A stretch of DNA of 64,000 nucleotides from Psychromonas sp. L1A2 (GCF_009828855.1 NZ_WUAG01000002.1:1-64000), one strand, 5' to 3'. Numbered from the stretch's first letter, positions 36,085-46,646 are shown. Program-made: numbers and translations. The notes: generated by a model from the letters alone, not told the origin.

Positions 36085-38238
36085 ATGAATAAAATAATAA
36101 TATTAATGACAATAATATTTAATACATCGGCGTTTGCAGCAGAAGAAACTAACCTTTTTACTGCTTCAGAAAAAGCCTATATTGCATCACATGTATTTAC
36201 GTTAGGCACTATCTCCGATAATTACCCGTTTAACTTTGAAGATAAAGGGAAATTATCTGGTTTTTCATATGATTATATAAATTTAATAAAGAAAAAAAGC
36301 GGATTAAAGATAAAAATTGAGGTGGCAAGCTGGACTGAGACGCTTGGCAAATTTAAAGCTAAAAAAATTGATTTGATTGATCTTATCTCTTACAAAAAAA
36401 GCAGAGAAATATTTACAAATTTTACAAAGCCTTACTTTGAAATACCAAGCGTTGTTTTTGGTAGAAAAGGTGAGTTCAATAATTACCTCGGATTTGAATC
36501 TTTAAAAGGTAAAAAAGTTGGTATCACTAAAGATCTTTATTATTACGATGAGATTAAATCTTTGAATCTTTTTGATATTGTCATCTTTGAAAATTCAAAA
36601 GAAAAATTGAAAGCATTAGCCTATGGACAAGTAGATGCAGTATTTAATAACCTCATTACAGGTCAAAGGCTTATTAAAAATTTTGGGTTTTCTAACATAA
36701 AAATCCTTGCTGAACTTGATAGCCATCTAGTAAAAAAAGAAGACCTAAGATTGGGCGTGAAAAAAGAAGATAATATGTTATTTTCAATAATAACAAAATC
36801 CATAAATTCAATTTCAAGAGAAGAATATGAGTCGTTAATTGATAAATGGTTTGCAGCTAAAGAAACAGTAACATTAACTGATACAGGTTTGGTATTAACC
36901 GAAGAAGAAACAAATTTTCTTAAAAATAAACAAGTAATTACTATATGTGTCTCTCCAGATTGGCTTCCTTTTGAACGAATCGATAAAGAAGGAAGCTATA
37001 AAGGTGTTGGTGCAGATATTACTAAAATAATATCAGAAAAAATTAATACACCTTTTATTTTAGTACCAACTAAAAAATGGTCTGAGTCACTACAAAATAT
37101 AAGAAATCGAAAGTGTGATATTTTACCTGTTGCTATGGATGTTCCCTCTAGAAAAAATTCAATGAATTTTACAATTCCTTTTATATCGGAGCCTTTTGTT
37201 ATAGCCACAAAATCCGAAGAGTTATTTATTAAAGACATTGCGAGTATAGGAAGTCGTAAGATTGGCATTGTAGAGAGTTATGCATTCTCTGAAGTATTAA
37301 AAAATAATAATCCGCTACTTAATATTATTGATGTTAAAAGTGCTAAAGAAGGTTTATCTAAAGTTCAGAGTGGTGAGCTTTTTGGGTACATCGATATTAT
37401 GCCAGCTGTCGGATATAACATCCAAAAATATTCTTTTGTTGATTTAAAAATAGCGGGAAGATTAGAACACAATGTTGATTTGAGTATTGCATCACGAAAT
37501 GATGAACACCTTTTAAATTCAATAATGCAAAAATCATTAAATAGCATAGGTGAAAATAAGCTTAGAGCCATAGTAGGAGAATGGATTAAAATAAAAGTAG
37601 AGCAATCTATTAACTATGAAAAACTTTTTTATATCTCAGCGGCTTTTACTGTTGTATTTTTACTCCTCTTACATAGAAGTCGATCAATAAAACAAACAAA
37701 TGCGCAATTAGCATTATTAAATAAAGAAATAAAAGAAAAAAATATAGCACTTGAACAGTTAGCAAGAACTGACAAATTAACAGCACTTTATAATCGCGTT
37801 AAATTGGATGAAGCATTAATTTCAGAAAGTGATCGGGCTAATCGATTTTCTCATGGTTTTGGAGTTATTCTAATTGATATTGACTATTTTAAGAAAGTGA
37901 ATGATGAATTCGGTCATCAAACTGGCGACACTGTACTACAAGAATTTAGTCGTATTATTGAATCACACTCAAGAAAGACAGATGTTGTTGGCCGTTGGGG
38001 GGGAGAAGAGTTTCTCATTATTTCGCCAGAAATAAACTTAACTGATTTATTATCCTTGGCCAATAAACTACGTAAAGAAATTTGTAGTTATAAATTTGTA
38101 AATAATGAATATAAAACAGCTTCTTTTGGAGTCTCTATTTATGAAAAAAATGAAAATATCAATAAATTAATAAAAAGAGTGGATGAAGCATTATACAAAG
38201 CAAAGAAAAATGGTAGAAACAGAGTTGAAATTGGTTAA
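36085..38238 (+). CDS. Sensor diguanylate cyclase with two periplasmic solute-binding domains
   Basis: 717 residues. A signal peptide (about 1-19, ending SAFAA) is followed by two tandem SBP_bac_3 (PBPb) domains: about 35-265 (YPFNFEDKGKLSGFSYDYINL) and about 285-510 (DWLPFERIDKEGSYKGVGADI). One membrane helix lies at about 515-535, then a short coiled coil (LLNKEIKEKNIALEQLART), then a GGDEF domain. The active-site loop is GGEEF at 639-643, a functional variant. RKTD five residues before it is a complete RxxD inhibitory I-site. It should make c-di-GMP in the cytoplasm in response to a periplasmic ligand such as an amino acid. Low GC and repeat-rich flanks suggest an accessory origin. A link to the LapA-type adhesin is possible but only inferred. 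Confidence 0.93.
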   Translation: MNKIIILMTIIFNTSAFAAEETNLFTASEKAYIASHVFTLGTISDNYPFNFEDKGKLSGFSYDYINLIKKKSGLKIKIEVASWTETLGKFKAKKIDLIDLISYKKSREIFTNFTKPYFEIPSVVFGRKGEFNNYLGFESLKGKKVGITKDLYYYDEIKSLNLFDIVIFENSKEKLKALAYGQVDAVFNNLITGQRLIKNFGFSNIKILAELDSHLVKKEDLRLGVKKEDNMLFSIITKSINSISREEYESLIDKWFAAKETVTLTDTGLVLTEEETNFLKNKQVITICVSPDWLPFERIDKEGSYKGVGADITKIISEKINTPFILVPTKKWSESLQNIRNRKCDILPVAMDVPSRKNSMNFTIPFISEPFVIATKSEELFIKDIASIGSRKIGIVESYAFSEVLKNNNPLLNIIDVKSAKEGLSKVQSGELFGYIDIMPAVGYNIQKYSFVDLKIAGRLEHNVDLSIASRNDEHLLNSIMQKSLNSIGENKLRAIVGEWIKIKVEQSINYEKLFYISAAFTVVFLLLLHRSRSIKQTNAQLALLNKEIKEKNIALEQLARTDKLTALYNRVKLDEALISESDRANRFSHGFGVILIDIDYFKKVNDEFGHQTGDTVLQEFSRIIESHSRKTDVVGRWGGEEFLIISPEINLTDLLSLANKLRKEICSYKFVNNEYKTASFGVSIYEKNENINKLIKRVDEALYKAKKNGRNRVEIG

Positions 38239-38632
38239 AGTGGCGTGTTCAATCAAGCTATTTGGATATAATTGATAAAGATTTATATCGATATAAACCT
38301 TTATCATAGGCCCTATTATTAGAGCTATAGCTACTATTTTTATTTTTCTTTAAGATTAAAAATAAGGTCACGTTTTGCCTTTAATTTAACAATAAAATCT
38401 TACTCAATATAACTGTAACTCCACTAGGGCTAAAGCTAAACTTTCCCAAGCCATTCACTACTTTTAGCAAATCCAAATAAGGTGTTTAATTTAAGCATCA
38501 TTCCTACTGTTTCAGCCGATATAAATCTGTGTATGGCGTGCTATTTTTTCAATAAACCGATAGTCAAAATTCAATTAAGGCGTAAACTTAAATATGTTTC
38601 ACACATTTGTGATTTTATTTTTAGGTTATTTT
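38239..38632. other. Intergenic region with a diverged copy (D) of the structured repeat
   Basis: 38388-38506 aligns with the first half of copies A and B (CAATAAAATCTTACTCAATA, AACTTTCCCAAGCCATTCAC, TTTTAGCAAATCCAAATAAG). The inner hairpin is degraded. The rest holds the cbpA upstream region without a clear promoter. Confidence 0.65.
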
Positions 38633-39586
38633 ATGGAATTCAAAAATTATTATAAAATACTCGGTGTCAGCAAAAATGCTGATGTTAAAGATATTAAAAC
38701 AGCTTATCGAAAACTTGCCCGACAATATCACCCTGACTTACATCCAGAAGAAGGTGGAGGTGACAAATTTAAAGAAATCACTGAAGCTTATGAAGTATTA
38801 AAGGATGCAGGCAGAAGAGAAAAATTTGATGAGCTGCTTGAATATGGAGATCAATCAAGTCAAGGATTTCAGCCTCCACCTGGATGGCAACAAAACCATC
38901 AGACTTCTAAAGGAGATCCTGCTGCTGATCAGGACTTCTCAGACTTTTTCAATTCCATCTTTAATGGTGGATTTGATCAATCCCAATTTAATGGTAGAGC
39001 TCAACCACATCACGCTAGAGGCCAAGATGTTGAAACAGAATTGGCTATTTCATTACAAGAAACACTACATCAACAAATTAAAATGGTTCACTATCAATTG
39101 CCTGTTTCCGAAGGTGGAAAAGTACGCCAGATTAAAAAACAATTAAATATAAAAATACCGCAAGGTGTTATTAATGGTGAGCGTATTCGTCTTAAAGGCC
39201 AAGGAAAGCCGGGTTATGGCGGAGGTGAACCGGGTGACCTTTATCTACATATTCATGTAAACAATCATCCCCTTTTTGATGTTAAAAAACATGATTTAAT
39301 ATTAACCTTGCCACTTGCACCTTGGGAGGCGGCATTGGGAACTAAGGTTACCGTACCGACACTCGATGGCAAAGTAACGTTGACGATAGCCGCGAATACT
39401 CAATCAGGTAAAAAATTGCGTGTTAAAGGTAAAGGCTTAAAAAGAAAAGATAAGTTGGGCGATCTCTATGTCATCATTAATGTGATTATACCGCCTGTCA
39501 GCAATGATAAAGCAAACCAGTTATGGCAAGAGCTTGCAAAAAATTCAGCTTTTGACCCTAGGGTTTCATGGGGAGAATATTTATGA
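38633..39586 (+). CDS. cbpA: DnaJ-like co-chaperone CbpA
   Basis: 317 residues from the ATG at 38633 (MEFKNYYKILGVSKNADVKD). The in-frame ATG at 38594 would add a hydrophobic 13-residue tail foreign to the family. The J-domain has the HPD motif at 33-35, a short G/F-like linker follows, and two beta C-terminal substrate domains hold IPQGVINGERIRLKGQGKPG and DLYVIINVIIPP. There is no zinc-finger, as expected for CbpA rather than DnaJ. It works with DnaK and binds curved DNA in E. coli. The stop overlaps the start of cbpM by ATGA. Confidence 0.95.
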   Translation: MEFKNYYKILGVSKNADVKDIKTAYRKLARQYHPDLHPEEGGGDKFKEITEAYEVLKDAGRREKFDELLEYGDQSSQGFQPPPGWQQNHQTSKGDPAADQDFSDFFNSIFNGGFDQSQFNGRAQPHHARGQDVETELAISLQETLHQQIKMVHYQLPVSEGGKVRQIKKQLNIKIPQGVINGERIRLKGQGKPGYGGGEPGDLYLHIHVNNHPLFDVKKHDLILTLPLAPWEAALGTKVTVPTLDGKVTLTIAANTQSGKKLRVKGKGLKRKDKLGDLYVIINVIIPPVSNDKANQLWQELAKNSAFDPRVSWGEYL

Positions 39587-39915
39587 TGCGCAGATTAACG
39601 GTCATTTCACTCAGTGAATTATGTCAATTAGAAAGAATTGAAAATCATCATATTATTGAAATCGTTGAGAACGGCATTGTTAACCCCATTGTTAATACAA
39701 ACAGTGCGGATGCTACCGATAACAACAAAAAATCTGATTGGGAGTTTGAAACGGCCAGTGTTTATTGGATAAAAAAAGCAGTACGGCTACACCAAGATTT
39801 AGAAATTGACTGGCTTGCGGTGGCCTTGCTTATCGATTTAATTCAACAAAGAGATGCATTACAAAAAGAAAATGCATTTTTTAAACAACAGTTGAGCCGT
39901 TTTACTGAGTATTAA
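39583..39915 (+). CDS. cbpM: CbpM, modulator of CbpA
   Basis: About 110 residues from the ATG at 39583, which overlaps the cbpA stop and has GGGGAG 7-8 bases upstream. An in-frame ATG at 39568 inside cbpA is less likely. The MerR-like helical start (LTVISLSELCQLERIENHHI), the segment YWIKKAVRLHQDLEIDWLAV and the C-terminal heptad helix are typical of CbpM. CbpM binds the CbpA J-domain and blocks its activity. A terminator follows directly. Confidence 0.92.
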   Translation: MMRRLTVISLSELCQLERIENHHIIEIVENGIVNPIVNTNSADATDNNKKSDWEFETASVYWIKKAVRLHQDLEIDWLAVALLIDLIQQRDALQKENAFFKQQLSRFTEY

Positions 39916-39931
39916 TAATACGAGAATAATA

Positions 39932-39960
39932 AACGAGGAGCTTTTAGCTCCTCGTTCCTT
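39932..39960 (+). terminator. Terminator after cbpA-cbpM
   Basis: An 11-bp perfect stem AACGAGGAGCT/AGCTCCTCGTT (39932-39956) with a 3-base loop, followed by CCTTCTTAT. The T run is poor but the stem is strong and well placed, 17 bases after the cbpM stop. Confidence 0.75.
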
Positions 39961-40339
39961 CTTATATTATTAATCAGCTTTCTTAATAATGAGTTTCTTA
40001 ATCATCATCTTTCTTAATAACCAGCTTTCTTAATAATCAGTTGTTTCAGCAGATGAAATATCAGAAAATAAGTAAGCTAACAGTAACAGTCGCAGCTCTC
40101 CTCCTCTTATGACACTAAACTTGCCTAACTCGCTATACGCATTAACGTCAAAAAAGCATCGGAATAAAAAGTAGCTACATAAAAAGCACCGATATAAATA
40201 AGCATCGATATAAAAACAATAGAAGAGAAGACTATAAAACACTGTTCAACGCGGCTCACCTTTCACCATTGAGCTTTACTAAACGATGGAAGGAGTGAAC
40301 CATTAACAGGTATGAAAAGTATTATAGAATATAGTATTC
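39961..40339. repeat. Intergenic region with imperfect short repeats
   Basis: Between the converging cbpM and glgC. Around 39962-40040 the unit CTTTCTTAATAATCAG recurs about four times with variation. Around 40146-40215 short GCATCGATATAAA-like units recur. A 70-codon minus-strand frame over the second set is low complexity (Phe, Tyr, Cys rich) and I do not accept it as a gene. Confidence 0.55.
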
Positions 40340-41602
40340 CTATTTTTTTAGTGCCTCAATCATGGCGCTAGTGACCAAGGTAATACCTTTTTCAGACACT
40401 CGAAATCCTCTCGCAACGTCTTTTTCTCTATCGAAACCAATCGTTAATTCGGCAGGAATGTGACAATTAGCATCTACAATAACTTTAAATAATTTACAGT
40501 TTTTACCGATATCACACTCAGGCATTAATACTGATTGTTCAATGACACTATGAGAATGAGTATGTACGCTCGAATATAATATCGACTTACGAATAGTGGA
40601 ACCTGAAACAATACACCCACTAGCAACCGTTGAGTCCAATGCAGTCCCTCTGCGAGTGGCATTATCAAATATAAACTTAGCGGGCGGTAGCTGACTTTGG
40701 TAAGTAAAGATTGGCCATGATTGATCGTAAAGATCAAATTGAGGCTTGGGCTCTATTAATTCCATATTAGCCTCCCACAATGCATCAATAGTTCCTACAT
40801 CACGCCAATAAGGTGGTTTACTTGCATCTGGATCTTCGATCGGATAAGCAAAGATATCATGCTGTTTAATAATTGAAGGAATAATATCTAAGCCAAAGTC
40901 ATGCTTTGAAGTAGGATTGAGTGCATCTTTATTTAACTGTTCAAATAGAAACTCTGTATTAAAAACATAATTCCCCATCGATGCCAAACATACACCTGGT
41001 TTACAGGGTGTTTCTTTAGGGTTGGCTGGTTTTTCATTAAATGCGATCACTTTATTTTTTTCATCTACCGACATCACACCAAAACTTCCCGCGGCCTCTT
41101 CGACACTTGCCTCAATACAACATACTGTCATATCCGCTTTATTCTCAACATGTTGTATCAGCAACTTACCATAATCCATACGGTAAACATGGTCACCCGA
41201 TAAAATTAATATGTATTTTGGTTTATGGCTGCGAATAATATCTATATTTTGATAAACCGCATCAGCGGTACCTGTATACCAATCGTTTAATTTATGGGGG
41301 GATGCAGGAAGTACTTCCACAAATTCTGACAAATCAGCTTTAAAAGTCCCCCACCCGCGGTGAATATGACTAATTAAAGAATGTGATTTATATTGTGTTG
41401 CGACGCCAACACGACCGATACCTGAGTTTAAACAATTAGAAAGAGGAAAGTCGATAATACGAAATGTGCCGCCAAAGTAGACCGCTGGTTTAGCGCGGCG
41501 GTCAGTCAACTCAAATAAACGACTCCCACGACCTCCGGCTAAAATGATTGCATAGGTGTCTTTACTTAAACTACTGATATATCGATCATCGTTATTTAAC
41601 AT
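40340..41602 (-). CDS. glgC: Glucose-1-phosphate adenylyltransferase (ADP-glucose pyrophosphorylase)
   Basis: Makes ADP-glucose, the committed step of glycogen synthesis. I choose the ATG at 41602 ([10 protein letters not shown]), which has GGAGGA 6 bases upstream. The in-frame ATG at 41647 adds an unconserved leader. This gives 420 residues (E. coli 431). The nucleotide loop [22 protein letters not shown], the catalytic region [13 protein letters not shown], the sugar-binding FNEKP and the C-terminal left-handed beta-helix ([13 protein letters not shown]) are intact. No other glg gene is in the window, so this may be a dispersed or second copy. Confidence 0.95.
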   Translation of the reverse strand: MLNNDDRYISSLSKDTYAIILAGGRGSRLFELTDRRAKPAVYFGGTFRIIDFPLSNCLNSGIGRVGVATQYKSHSLISHIHRGWGTFKADLSEFVEVLPASPHKLNDWYTGTADAVYQNIDIIRSHKPKYILILSGDHVYRMDYGKLLIQHVENKADMTVCCIEASVEEAAGSFGVMSVDEKNKVIAFNEKPANPKETPCKPGVCLASMGNYVFNTEFLFEQLNKDALNPTSKHDFGLDIIPSIIKQHDIFAYPIEDPDASKPPYWRDVGTIDALWEANMELIEPKPQFDLYDQSWPIFTYQSQLPPAKFIFDNATRRGTALDSTVASGCIVSGSTIRKSILYSSVHTHSHSVIEQSVLMPECDIGKNCKLFKVIVDANCHIPAELTIGFDREKDVARGFRVSEKGITLVTSAMIEALKK

Positions 41603-41999
41603 ATGTCCTCCAGCTAATTTAAAGATTTTCATTGATATTTTTATCACATCAAGCCTATATCATTTGGCGCTTAATTATTTAAACAAGCAAGCTTAATTTA
41701 TGAACAATAGAAGGTCTATTGACTTGCATCAATGAAGAGAATAAAGGCTAATTGAAGAGCGTTTTTATGGAGATTTTTATCAAGGAAGTGATTAAGAAAA
41801 AGAAGAGTCAGCAATGGCTTACATCACAATAAATAATTCAAGTGCAAGCGACCTAAACAACTCAAAGTCTAATACATGTGGCTTATATAATTTGGCTACC
41901 GTTGTTACACACAGAACGACTTATTCCAATAACGCATCACATTGACTACGTAATGCCTCTTAACCAATGTTTATAAATAAGAGGTATTGAAAAATTTGA
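41603..41999. other. Intergenic region upstream of glgC
   Basis: About 400 bases between the glgC start and the MITE. It must contain the glgC promoter. I see no open frame, RNA gene or strong inverted repeat. Confidence 0.5.
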
Positions 42000-42255
42000 C
42001 TAGGGTCTGTTGATCTTTCGAGTTCGTTTTTACAGCAATTTGTTGGCTATTTATACAGAGCTGAGCTTATGTAATGTGGTTGTCCCACATAAATAAGCGA
42101 AACGCACTATAAATTGTCAACAAATACTGTTCTCAGGATTGTTATGCTCTTCGTTAGGCAAGATTTGCTTAGAATCACTAAGTACACCTTACTAGCCCTG
42201 ATCAAAACGTGCTAGATTGAACAAAATTCGAACGGCAAAGATCAACAGCCCCTAG
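42000..42255. repeat. MITE with about 27-bp terminal inverted repeats
   Basis: The left end CTAGGGTCTGTTGATCTTT (42000 onward) and the complement of the right end, CTAGGGGCTGTTGATCTTT (ending 42255), agree at all but one of the first 19 bases. Partial agreement continues for several more. The 256-base unit has no open frame. Both ends carry CTAG, which may be the target duplication. The right end supplies the TAG stop codon of the adjacent lipoprotein gene. Confidence 0.8.
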
Positions 42256-42509
42256 TTTAACGACGTAACAAGTTGAGTTTCTTTTTCTTGATTCACTTTA
42301 TGCTGACTGATCATTTCGTTTATAACTTGGTGTACATCTTCATTTTTACCTTCATAAAGGTATGACTGCTGTTCAGCAAATTTCGGTACATTATGCCCAC
42401 CATGTCGACCGCCATGAAAAAAAGGAGCACATCCTGTTGTGACTAAAAGAACGATGGTTGCCATCAATAATGTTAGTTTTTTCATACCTTTTTGCATCGA
42501 CTTTCTCAT
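42252..42509 (-). CDS. Small lipoprotein of unknown function with MITE-provided stop
   Basis: 85 residues from the ATG at 42509 (MRKSMQKGMKKL), which has GGAG 6 bases upstream. A further ATG at 42485 (MKKLTLLMATI) is also possible. The signal peptide ends in a lipobox (VTTGC), followed by HGGRHGGHN, a His/Gly-rich stretch that could bind metal. The remainder is a helical, charged tail (YEGKNEDVHQVINEMISQHK). The stop codon TAG lies in the terminal CTAG of the MITE, so the original C-terminus may have been longer or different. No known family was recognised. Confidence 0.65.
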   Translation of the reverse strand: MRKSMQKGMKKLTLLMATIVLLVTTGCAPFFHGGRHGGHNVPKFAEQQSYLYEGKNEDVHQVINEMISQHKVNQEKETQLVTSLN

Positions 42510-42744
42510 GAAGTACTCCAATAAATTTAATGCTATTGCTTAACATATAATAAGATTGTGCAAATAATGTGCAGAGATAAAAAATAACAACAATTATTTA
42601 TTAGCGACTATATGTTTATTATCAAGTACGTATTTATTAACCAAGGACAGTGTTAACGACATTCTTAAATACACTCATACAGAAATAGAAATGCATTCAA
42701 TCCTAAACACAGTTAAATGTAAGTAAAATAGAATGTAAATTGTA

Positions 42745-42783
42745 GGCAAAAAAAATCCGCACTTGTTAAACAAGCACGGATTT
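42745..42783 (-). terminator. Terminator after glyA
   Basis: Minus-strand stem AAATCCGTGCTTG/CAAGTGCGGATTT (13 pairs with two G-U pairs), with a 5-base loop, followed by a run of T. The G-U pairs form only on the minus strand, which fits glyA direction. It begins 64 bases after the glyA stop. Confidence 0.85.
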
Positions 42784-42846
42784 AAAATAGTGAATAAGTT
42801 TTTATAACAAGCTTAACTTATCCGACTATTGAGAGTCATTTAAGAC

Positions 42847-44112
42847 TTAAGCGTAAACTGGGTGTTCACCACAGAATTTAGCAACTTTAACTTTAACGGC
42901 TTCAATTGTTGCAGCTAGTTTTTCTTCATCTTTAATCGCATCAAGCACGTCACAAATCCAAACAGCTAATTCAGCAGCATCGGCAGTGTTTGCACCACGA
43001 CGAGTGAATGCTGGTGTACCGATACGTAAACCAGATGTAACAAATGGAGAACGTGGATCGTTTGGTACAGAATTCATGTTTACAGTGATGTGAGCAAGAC
43101 CTAGTGCAGCATCAGCTTCTTTACCTGTGATGTCTTGAGCAATCAAGTCAACTAGGAAAAGGTGGTTTTCAGTCCCGTTAGATACGATTTTGTAACCGCG
43201 ATCTTGGAATACTTTAACCATTGATTTAGCGTTGTCTAACACGTTTTGTTGATACACTTTAAACGCAGGTTCAGCACATTCTTTAAATGCTACCGCTTTA
43301 GCAGCGATAACGTGCATTAATGGACCACCTTGACCGCCTGGGAATACAGCTGAGTTTAATTTTTTCTCAAGTGCTGGATTCGCTTTAGCAAGGATAAGAC
43401 CACCACGTGGGCCGCCTAATGTTTTATGCGTAGTTGTTGTTACAACGTCAGCAAATGGTACAGGGTTAGGGTAAAGACCCGCAGCCACAAGACCAGCAAC
43501 GTGTGCCATGTCAACAAACAGGTAAGCACCTACTTTGTCAGCAATTTCACGGAATTTAGCCCAATCAACAATACCTGAGTATGCAGAGAAACCTGCAACA
43601 ATCATTGTTGGTTTATGTTCAACGGCTAGACGCTCAACTTCAGCGTAATCTAAAACACCTGTATCTGGGTTGATACCGTATTGAACAGCATTGTACATTT
43701 TGCCAGAGAAGCTAACTGATGCGCCGTGCGTTAAGTGACCGCCGTGAGCAAGGCTCATACCTAAAACAGTATCGCCAGGTGCACATAATGCAGCGTAAAC
43801 AGCACTGTTTGCTTGAGAACCTGCATGTGGTTGTACGTTTGCGTAGTCTGCACCAAATAAAGATTTAGCACGTTCAATTGCTAGAGACTCTGCAACGTCA
43901 ACATATTCACAACCACCGTAGTAACGCTTGCCAGGGTAACCTTCAGCGTATTTGTTTGTTAATTGACTACCTTGTGCTTCCATAACACGTGGACTAGTGT
44001 AGTTTTCTGACGCAATAAGCTCGATGTGATCTTCTTGGCGTTGTACTTCATCAGTCATTGATTGCCATAATTCTGGATCGTAATCAGCAATATTCATATC
44101 TCGGTTAAACAT
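42847..44112 (-). CDS. glyA: Serine hydroxymethyltransferase
   Basis: Interconverts serine and glycine with tetrahydrofolate, feeding one-carbon metabolism. The ATG at 44112 ([12 protein letters not shown]) has AGGAG 6 bases upstream and matches the E. coli start. The ATG at 44118 overlaps that site. The protein has 421 residues. [35 protein letters not shown] and the PLP-binding Lys in [16 protein letters not shown] are all present. It is monocistronic with its own terminator. No glycine riboswitch-like structure is evident in the 230-base upstream gap. Confidence 0.98.
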   Translation of the reverse strand: MFNRDMNIADYDPELWQSMTDEVQRQEDHIELIASENYTSPRVMEAQGSQLTNKYAEGYPGKRYYGGCEYVDVAESLAIERAKSLFGADYANVQPHAGSQANSAVYAALCAPGDTVLGMSLAHGGHLTHGASVSFSGKMYNAVQYGINPDTGVLDYAEVERLAVEHKPTMIVAGFSAYSGIVDWAKFREIADKVGAYLFVDMAHVAGLVAAGLYPNPVPFADVVTTTTHKTLGGPRGGLILAKANPALEKKLNSAVFPGGQGGPLMHVIAAKAVAFKECAEPAFKVYQQNVLDNAKSMVKVFQDRGYKIVSNGTENHLFLVDLIAQDITGKEADAALGLAHITVNMNSVPNDPRSPFVTSGLRIGTPAFTRRGANTADAAELAVWICDVLDAIKDEEKLAATIEAVKVKVAKFCGEHPVYA

Positions 44113-44342
44113 GTGCATCTCCTGCTAGGAATTGTAAGTATAAGTCAATTTGATGTAGCGCATTTTACGCAATCTTTGTGCTATTGCATAGAGCAAATGA
44201 TGTGAAATATATCTGAGATGAACGTGAAGAATAATAATGTGGGGCAATAAAAGAAACAGATGAATGATTCGTCTATATAAGAATCAATCATCCATTGCCT
44301 TTTTAATTGAAATACGACTTAAATTTAAGCTTTAAAAAGCCC

Positions 44343-46646
44343 TTATACAATACGTTCTGGTAAAGGATTTTTTGCTGCACAGATAACAATAGCAATCGAT
44401 TTTGAATTAGGTGTAAAGGTAAAATCACCATAATTAGCCAGTGCCACTAATGGGTTTGCTTCAGGATAATAAGCAGCGGCATTACCACTAGGAATATCAT
44501 AAGCAAGCATTGTAAAATTAGTGACTTCTCTGACCACTTCATCGCCCCATAATGCTTCGATATCGACTTTATCACCAGAGCTCAAACCTAGCGCCGTAAT
44601 ATCACTTTCATTCAATAGTATAATATTACGGTCACCGCTTAAGCCGCGATATCTATCTTTAAATCCATAAATCGTTGTATTGTACTGATCATGAGAGCGC
44701 AGTGTTTGTAACACAAAGATACGATTTTTAGTTAAGGCTCGTTGTGACGCTGACACAATTGAATCGGGTAAAGGTGAACTATGGAATTGTGCTTTTTGAT
44801 CATTTGTATTCCATACTCGTTGCCCTGCAGCATTACCTAAATAAAAGCCTCCAGGTGCTTGCAAGCGTTGGTTCATATCAGAAAAACCTGGGATAGTTTG
44901 ACTAATATAATCACGAATCAAATCATAATCTTTAACCGTGTCTAACCAATTAATAGGTGAACTTCCTAAGGTTGCTTGCGCAATACCAGCTATAATCACG
45001 GGCTCTGAACGCATTTGGCGAATATCACTTTTAATGACACCTTGAGAACTATGCACCATAGAGAATGAGTCTTCTACGGTGATTTTTTGAGACTTCCCTT
45101 GTTGCAAATCGATATCCGTACGCCCTAAACAAGGTAAAATTAATGCTGTTTTACCTGGGTATAAATGCGTTCGGTTTAGTTTAGTGGCGATATTAACCGT
45201 TAAATCACAGCGGCTCATAGCTTGACGCGTGATCTCTGTATCAGGCATTGCAGCCACAAAATTTCCGCCTAAACCAATAAACACTTTACTGTCACCTCTT
45301 AGCATTGCCTCCACAGCTTGAACGGCATTATGTCCGTGTTCTGCTGGCGGCGTAAAGTTAAAGGTTTTCTCTATGTTATCCAACAATACACTATTGGGTT
45401 GTTCATCAATTCCCATCGTGCGGTCACCCTGCACATTTGAGTGTCCTCGAACAGGGCATAAACCAGCGCCCTTTTTACCTATATTACCAAACAGTAATTG
45501 TAAGTTAGCCATTTCATTAATGGTTGGAACAGAATGTTTGTGTTGAGTAATCCCCATTGCCCAAGTGAAAATAACGCGTTTTGATTGTTGATAAACATCA
45601 GCCGCAGATTTTATCTGTTTTTTTGACAAACCTGACTGCGCAGTAATGTCAGACCAAGGTGTGGCATCCACTTGTGCTAAATAAGCTTTTAATCCACTCG
45701 TATGCTGCTCAATAAATTTAACATTAAAGACACGGTCACCATTTTCAAGTGCTTGGTTATGTCGTTTTAATAAAACTTTAACCATGCCACGTACGGCAGC
45801 CATATCGCCACCTAGATTGGGCGTGAAATATTGACTAGTTAATTTAGTTTCTCCACCTAGCACCATGTGAGCTGGCGATTGTGGATTGGCAAAGCGCTCT
45901 AAACCTCGCTCTTTTAAGGTATTAAAGGTGACAATATTCGCACCACGTTGTGCAGCATGACTTAATGTATGCAACATACGCGGATGGTTAGTCCCTGGGT
46001 TTTGACCAAACACAAAAATGGCATCGGCATGGTCGAAATCTTCCAGTGTTACTGTTCCTTTACCGACACCAATCGCTTGTTTCATAGCATAACCACTGGC
46101 TTCATGGCACATATTAGAACAATCTGGAAAATTGTTAGTACCAAATTTCCTAATCATTAATTGATATAAAAAAGCAGCTTCATTGCTAGCACGGCCAGAG
46201 GTGTAAAATTCAGCTTGGTTAGGATCGGTTAAACCATTTAAATGCTTGGCAATTAATGCAAAAGCATCATCCCAACTGATAGCGACATATTTGTCTGTCT
46301 CAGCTTGATAAACCATAGGATCAGATAGGCGACCTTGATCCTCTAAATAATAGTCACTTTGTTTACGTAATGCGGACACTGAATACTCAGCAAAGAATTC
46401 AGGTGTTAAACGACGTGATGTTGCTTCCCAGTTCACTGCTTTTGCACCGTTTTCACAAAATTTGAAACGATCTTTTTTGCTGTCTTCACCCCAAGCACAA
46501 CCCGGGCAATCAAAACCATGGTCTTGATTGGTTTTCATTAGATTTAATATGTTTTTAGCTACGTTTTCGCTGTGTAGCAAATGTTTAGCTGTACTTGCGA
46601 GTGAACCCCATCCACCAGCTGCTGCAGTATATTTTTTAACCGTCAT
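44343..46646 (-). CDS. YdeP-like molybdopterin oxidoreductase (FdhF/YdeP family)
   Basis: A cytoplasmic bis-MGD-type oxidoreductase of the family that includes YdeP, which is linked to acid resistance in E. coli. It has 767 residues with no Tat signal. The N-terminal FDCPGCAWGE (Cys47, Cys50) and KFCENGAKAV (Cys64) are conserved in this subfamily. SGRASNEAAFLYQ and NNFPDCSNMCHEASG place Cys180 at the position that is Sec or Cys Mo ligand in formate dehydrogenases. GLGGNF, HPRML and the C-terminal molydop-binding domain are present. fdhD lies 219 bases upstream on the same strand, consistent with a need for Mo-cofactor sulfuration. The substrate is unknown. Confidence 0.9.
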   Translation of the reverse strand: MTVKKYTAAAGGWGSLASTAKHLLHSENVAKNILNLMKTNQDHGFDCPGCAWGEDSKKDRFKFCENGAKAVNWEATSRRLTPEFFAEYSVSALRKQSDYYLEDQGRLSDPMVYQAETDKYVAISWDDAFALIAKHLNGLTDPNQAEFYTSGRASNEAAFLYQLMIRKFGTNNFPDCSNMCHEASGYAMKQAIGVGKGTVTLEDFDHADAIFVFGQNPGTNHPRMLHTLSHAAQRGANIVTFNTLKERGLERFANPQSPAHMVLGGETKLTSQYFTPNLGGDMAAVRGMVKVLLKRHNQALENGDRVFNVKFIEQHTSGLKAYLAQVDATPWSDITAQSGLSKKQIKSAADVYQQSKRVIFTWAMGITQHKHSVPTINEMANLQLLFGNIGKKGAGLCPVRGHSNVQGDRTMGIDEQPNSVLLDNIEKTFNFTPPAEHGHNAVQAVEAMLRGDSKVFIGLGGNFVAAMPDTEITRQAMSRCDLTVNIATKLNRTHLYPGKTALILPCLGRTDIDLQQGKSQKITVEDSFSMVHSSQGVIKSDIRQMRSEPVIIAGIAQATLGSSPINWLDTVKDYDLIRDYISQTIPGFSDMNQRLQAPGGFYLGNAAGQRVWNTNDQKAQFHSSPLPDSIVSASQRALTKNRIFVLQTLRSHDQYNTTIYGFKDRYRGLSGDRNIILLNESDITALGLSSGDKVDIEALWGDEVVREVTNFTMLAYDIPSGNAAAYYPEANPLVALANYGDFTFTPNSKSIAIVICAAKNPLPERIV

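Noticed and set aside
31863-38506. Integron cassette array with attC sites
   Set aside because: The repeats are over 300 bases, lack paired core sites at their ends, are unevenly spaced and are not next to an integrase; the fold differs from attC.
40030-40242. 70-codon minus-strand frame rich in Phe, Tyr and Cys
   Set aside because: It arises from short degenerate repeats between converging genes and has no plausible start signal.
44119-44342. Glycine riboswitch upstream of glyA
   Set aside because: No conserved core or tandem aptamer-like stems could be seen in this 220-base gap.
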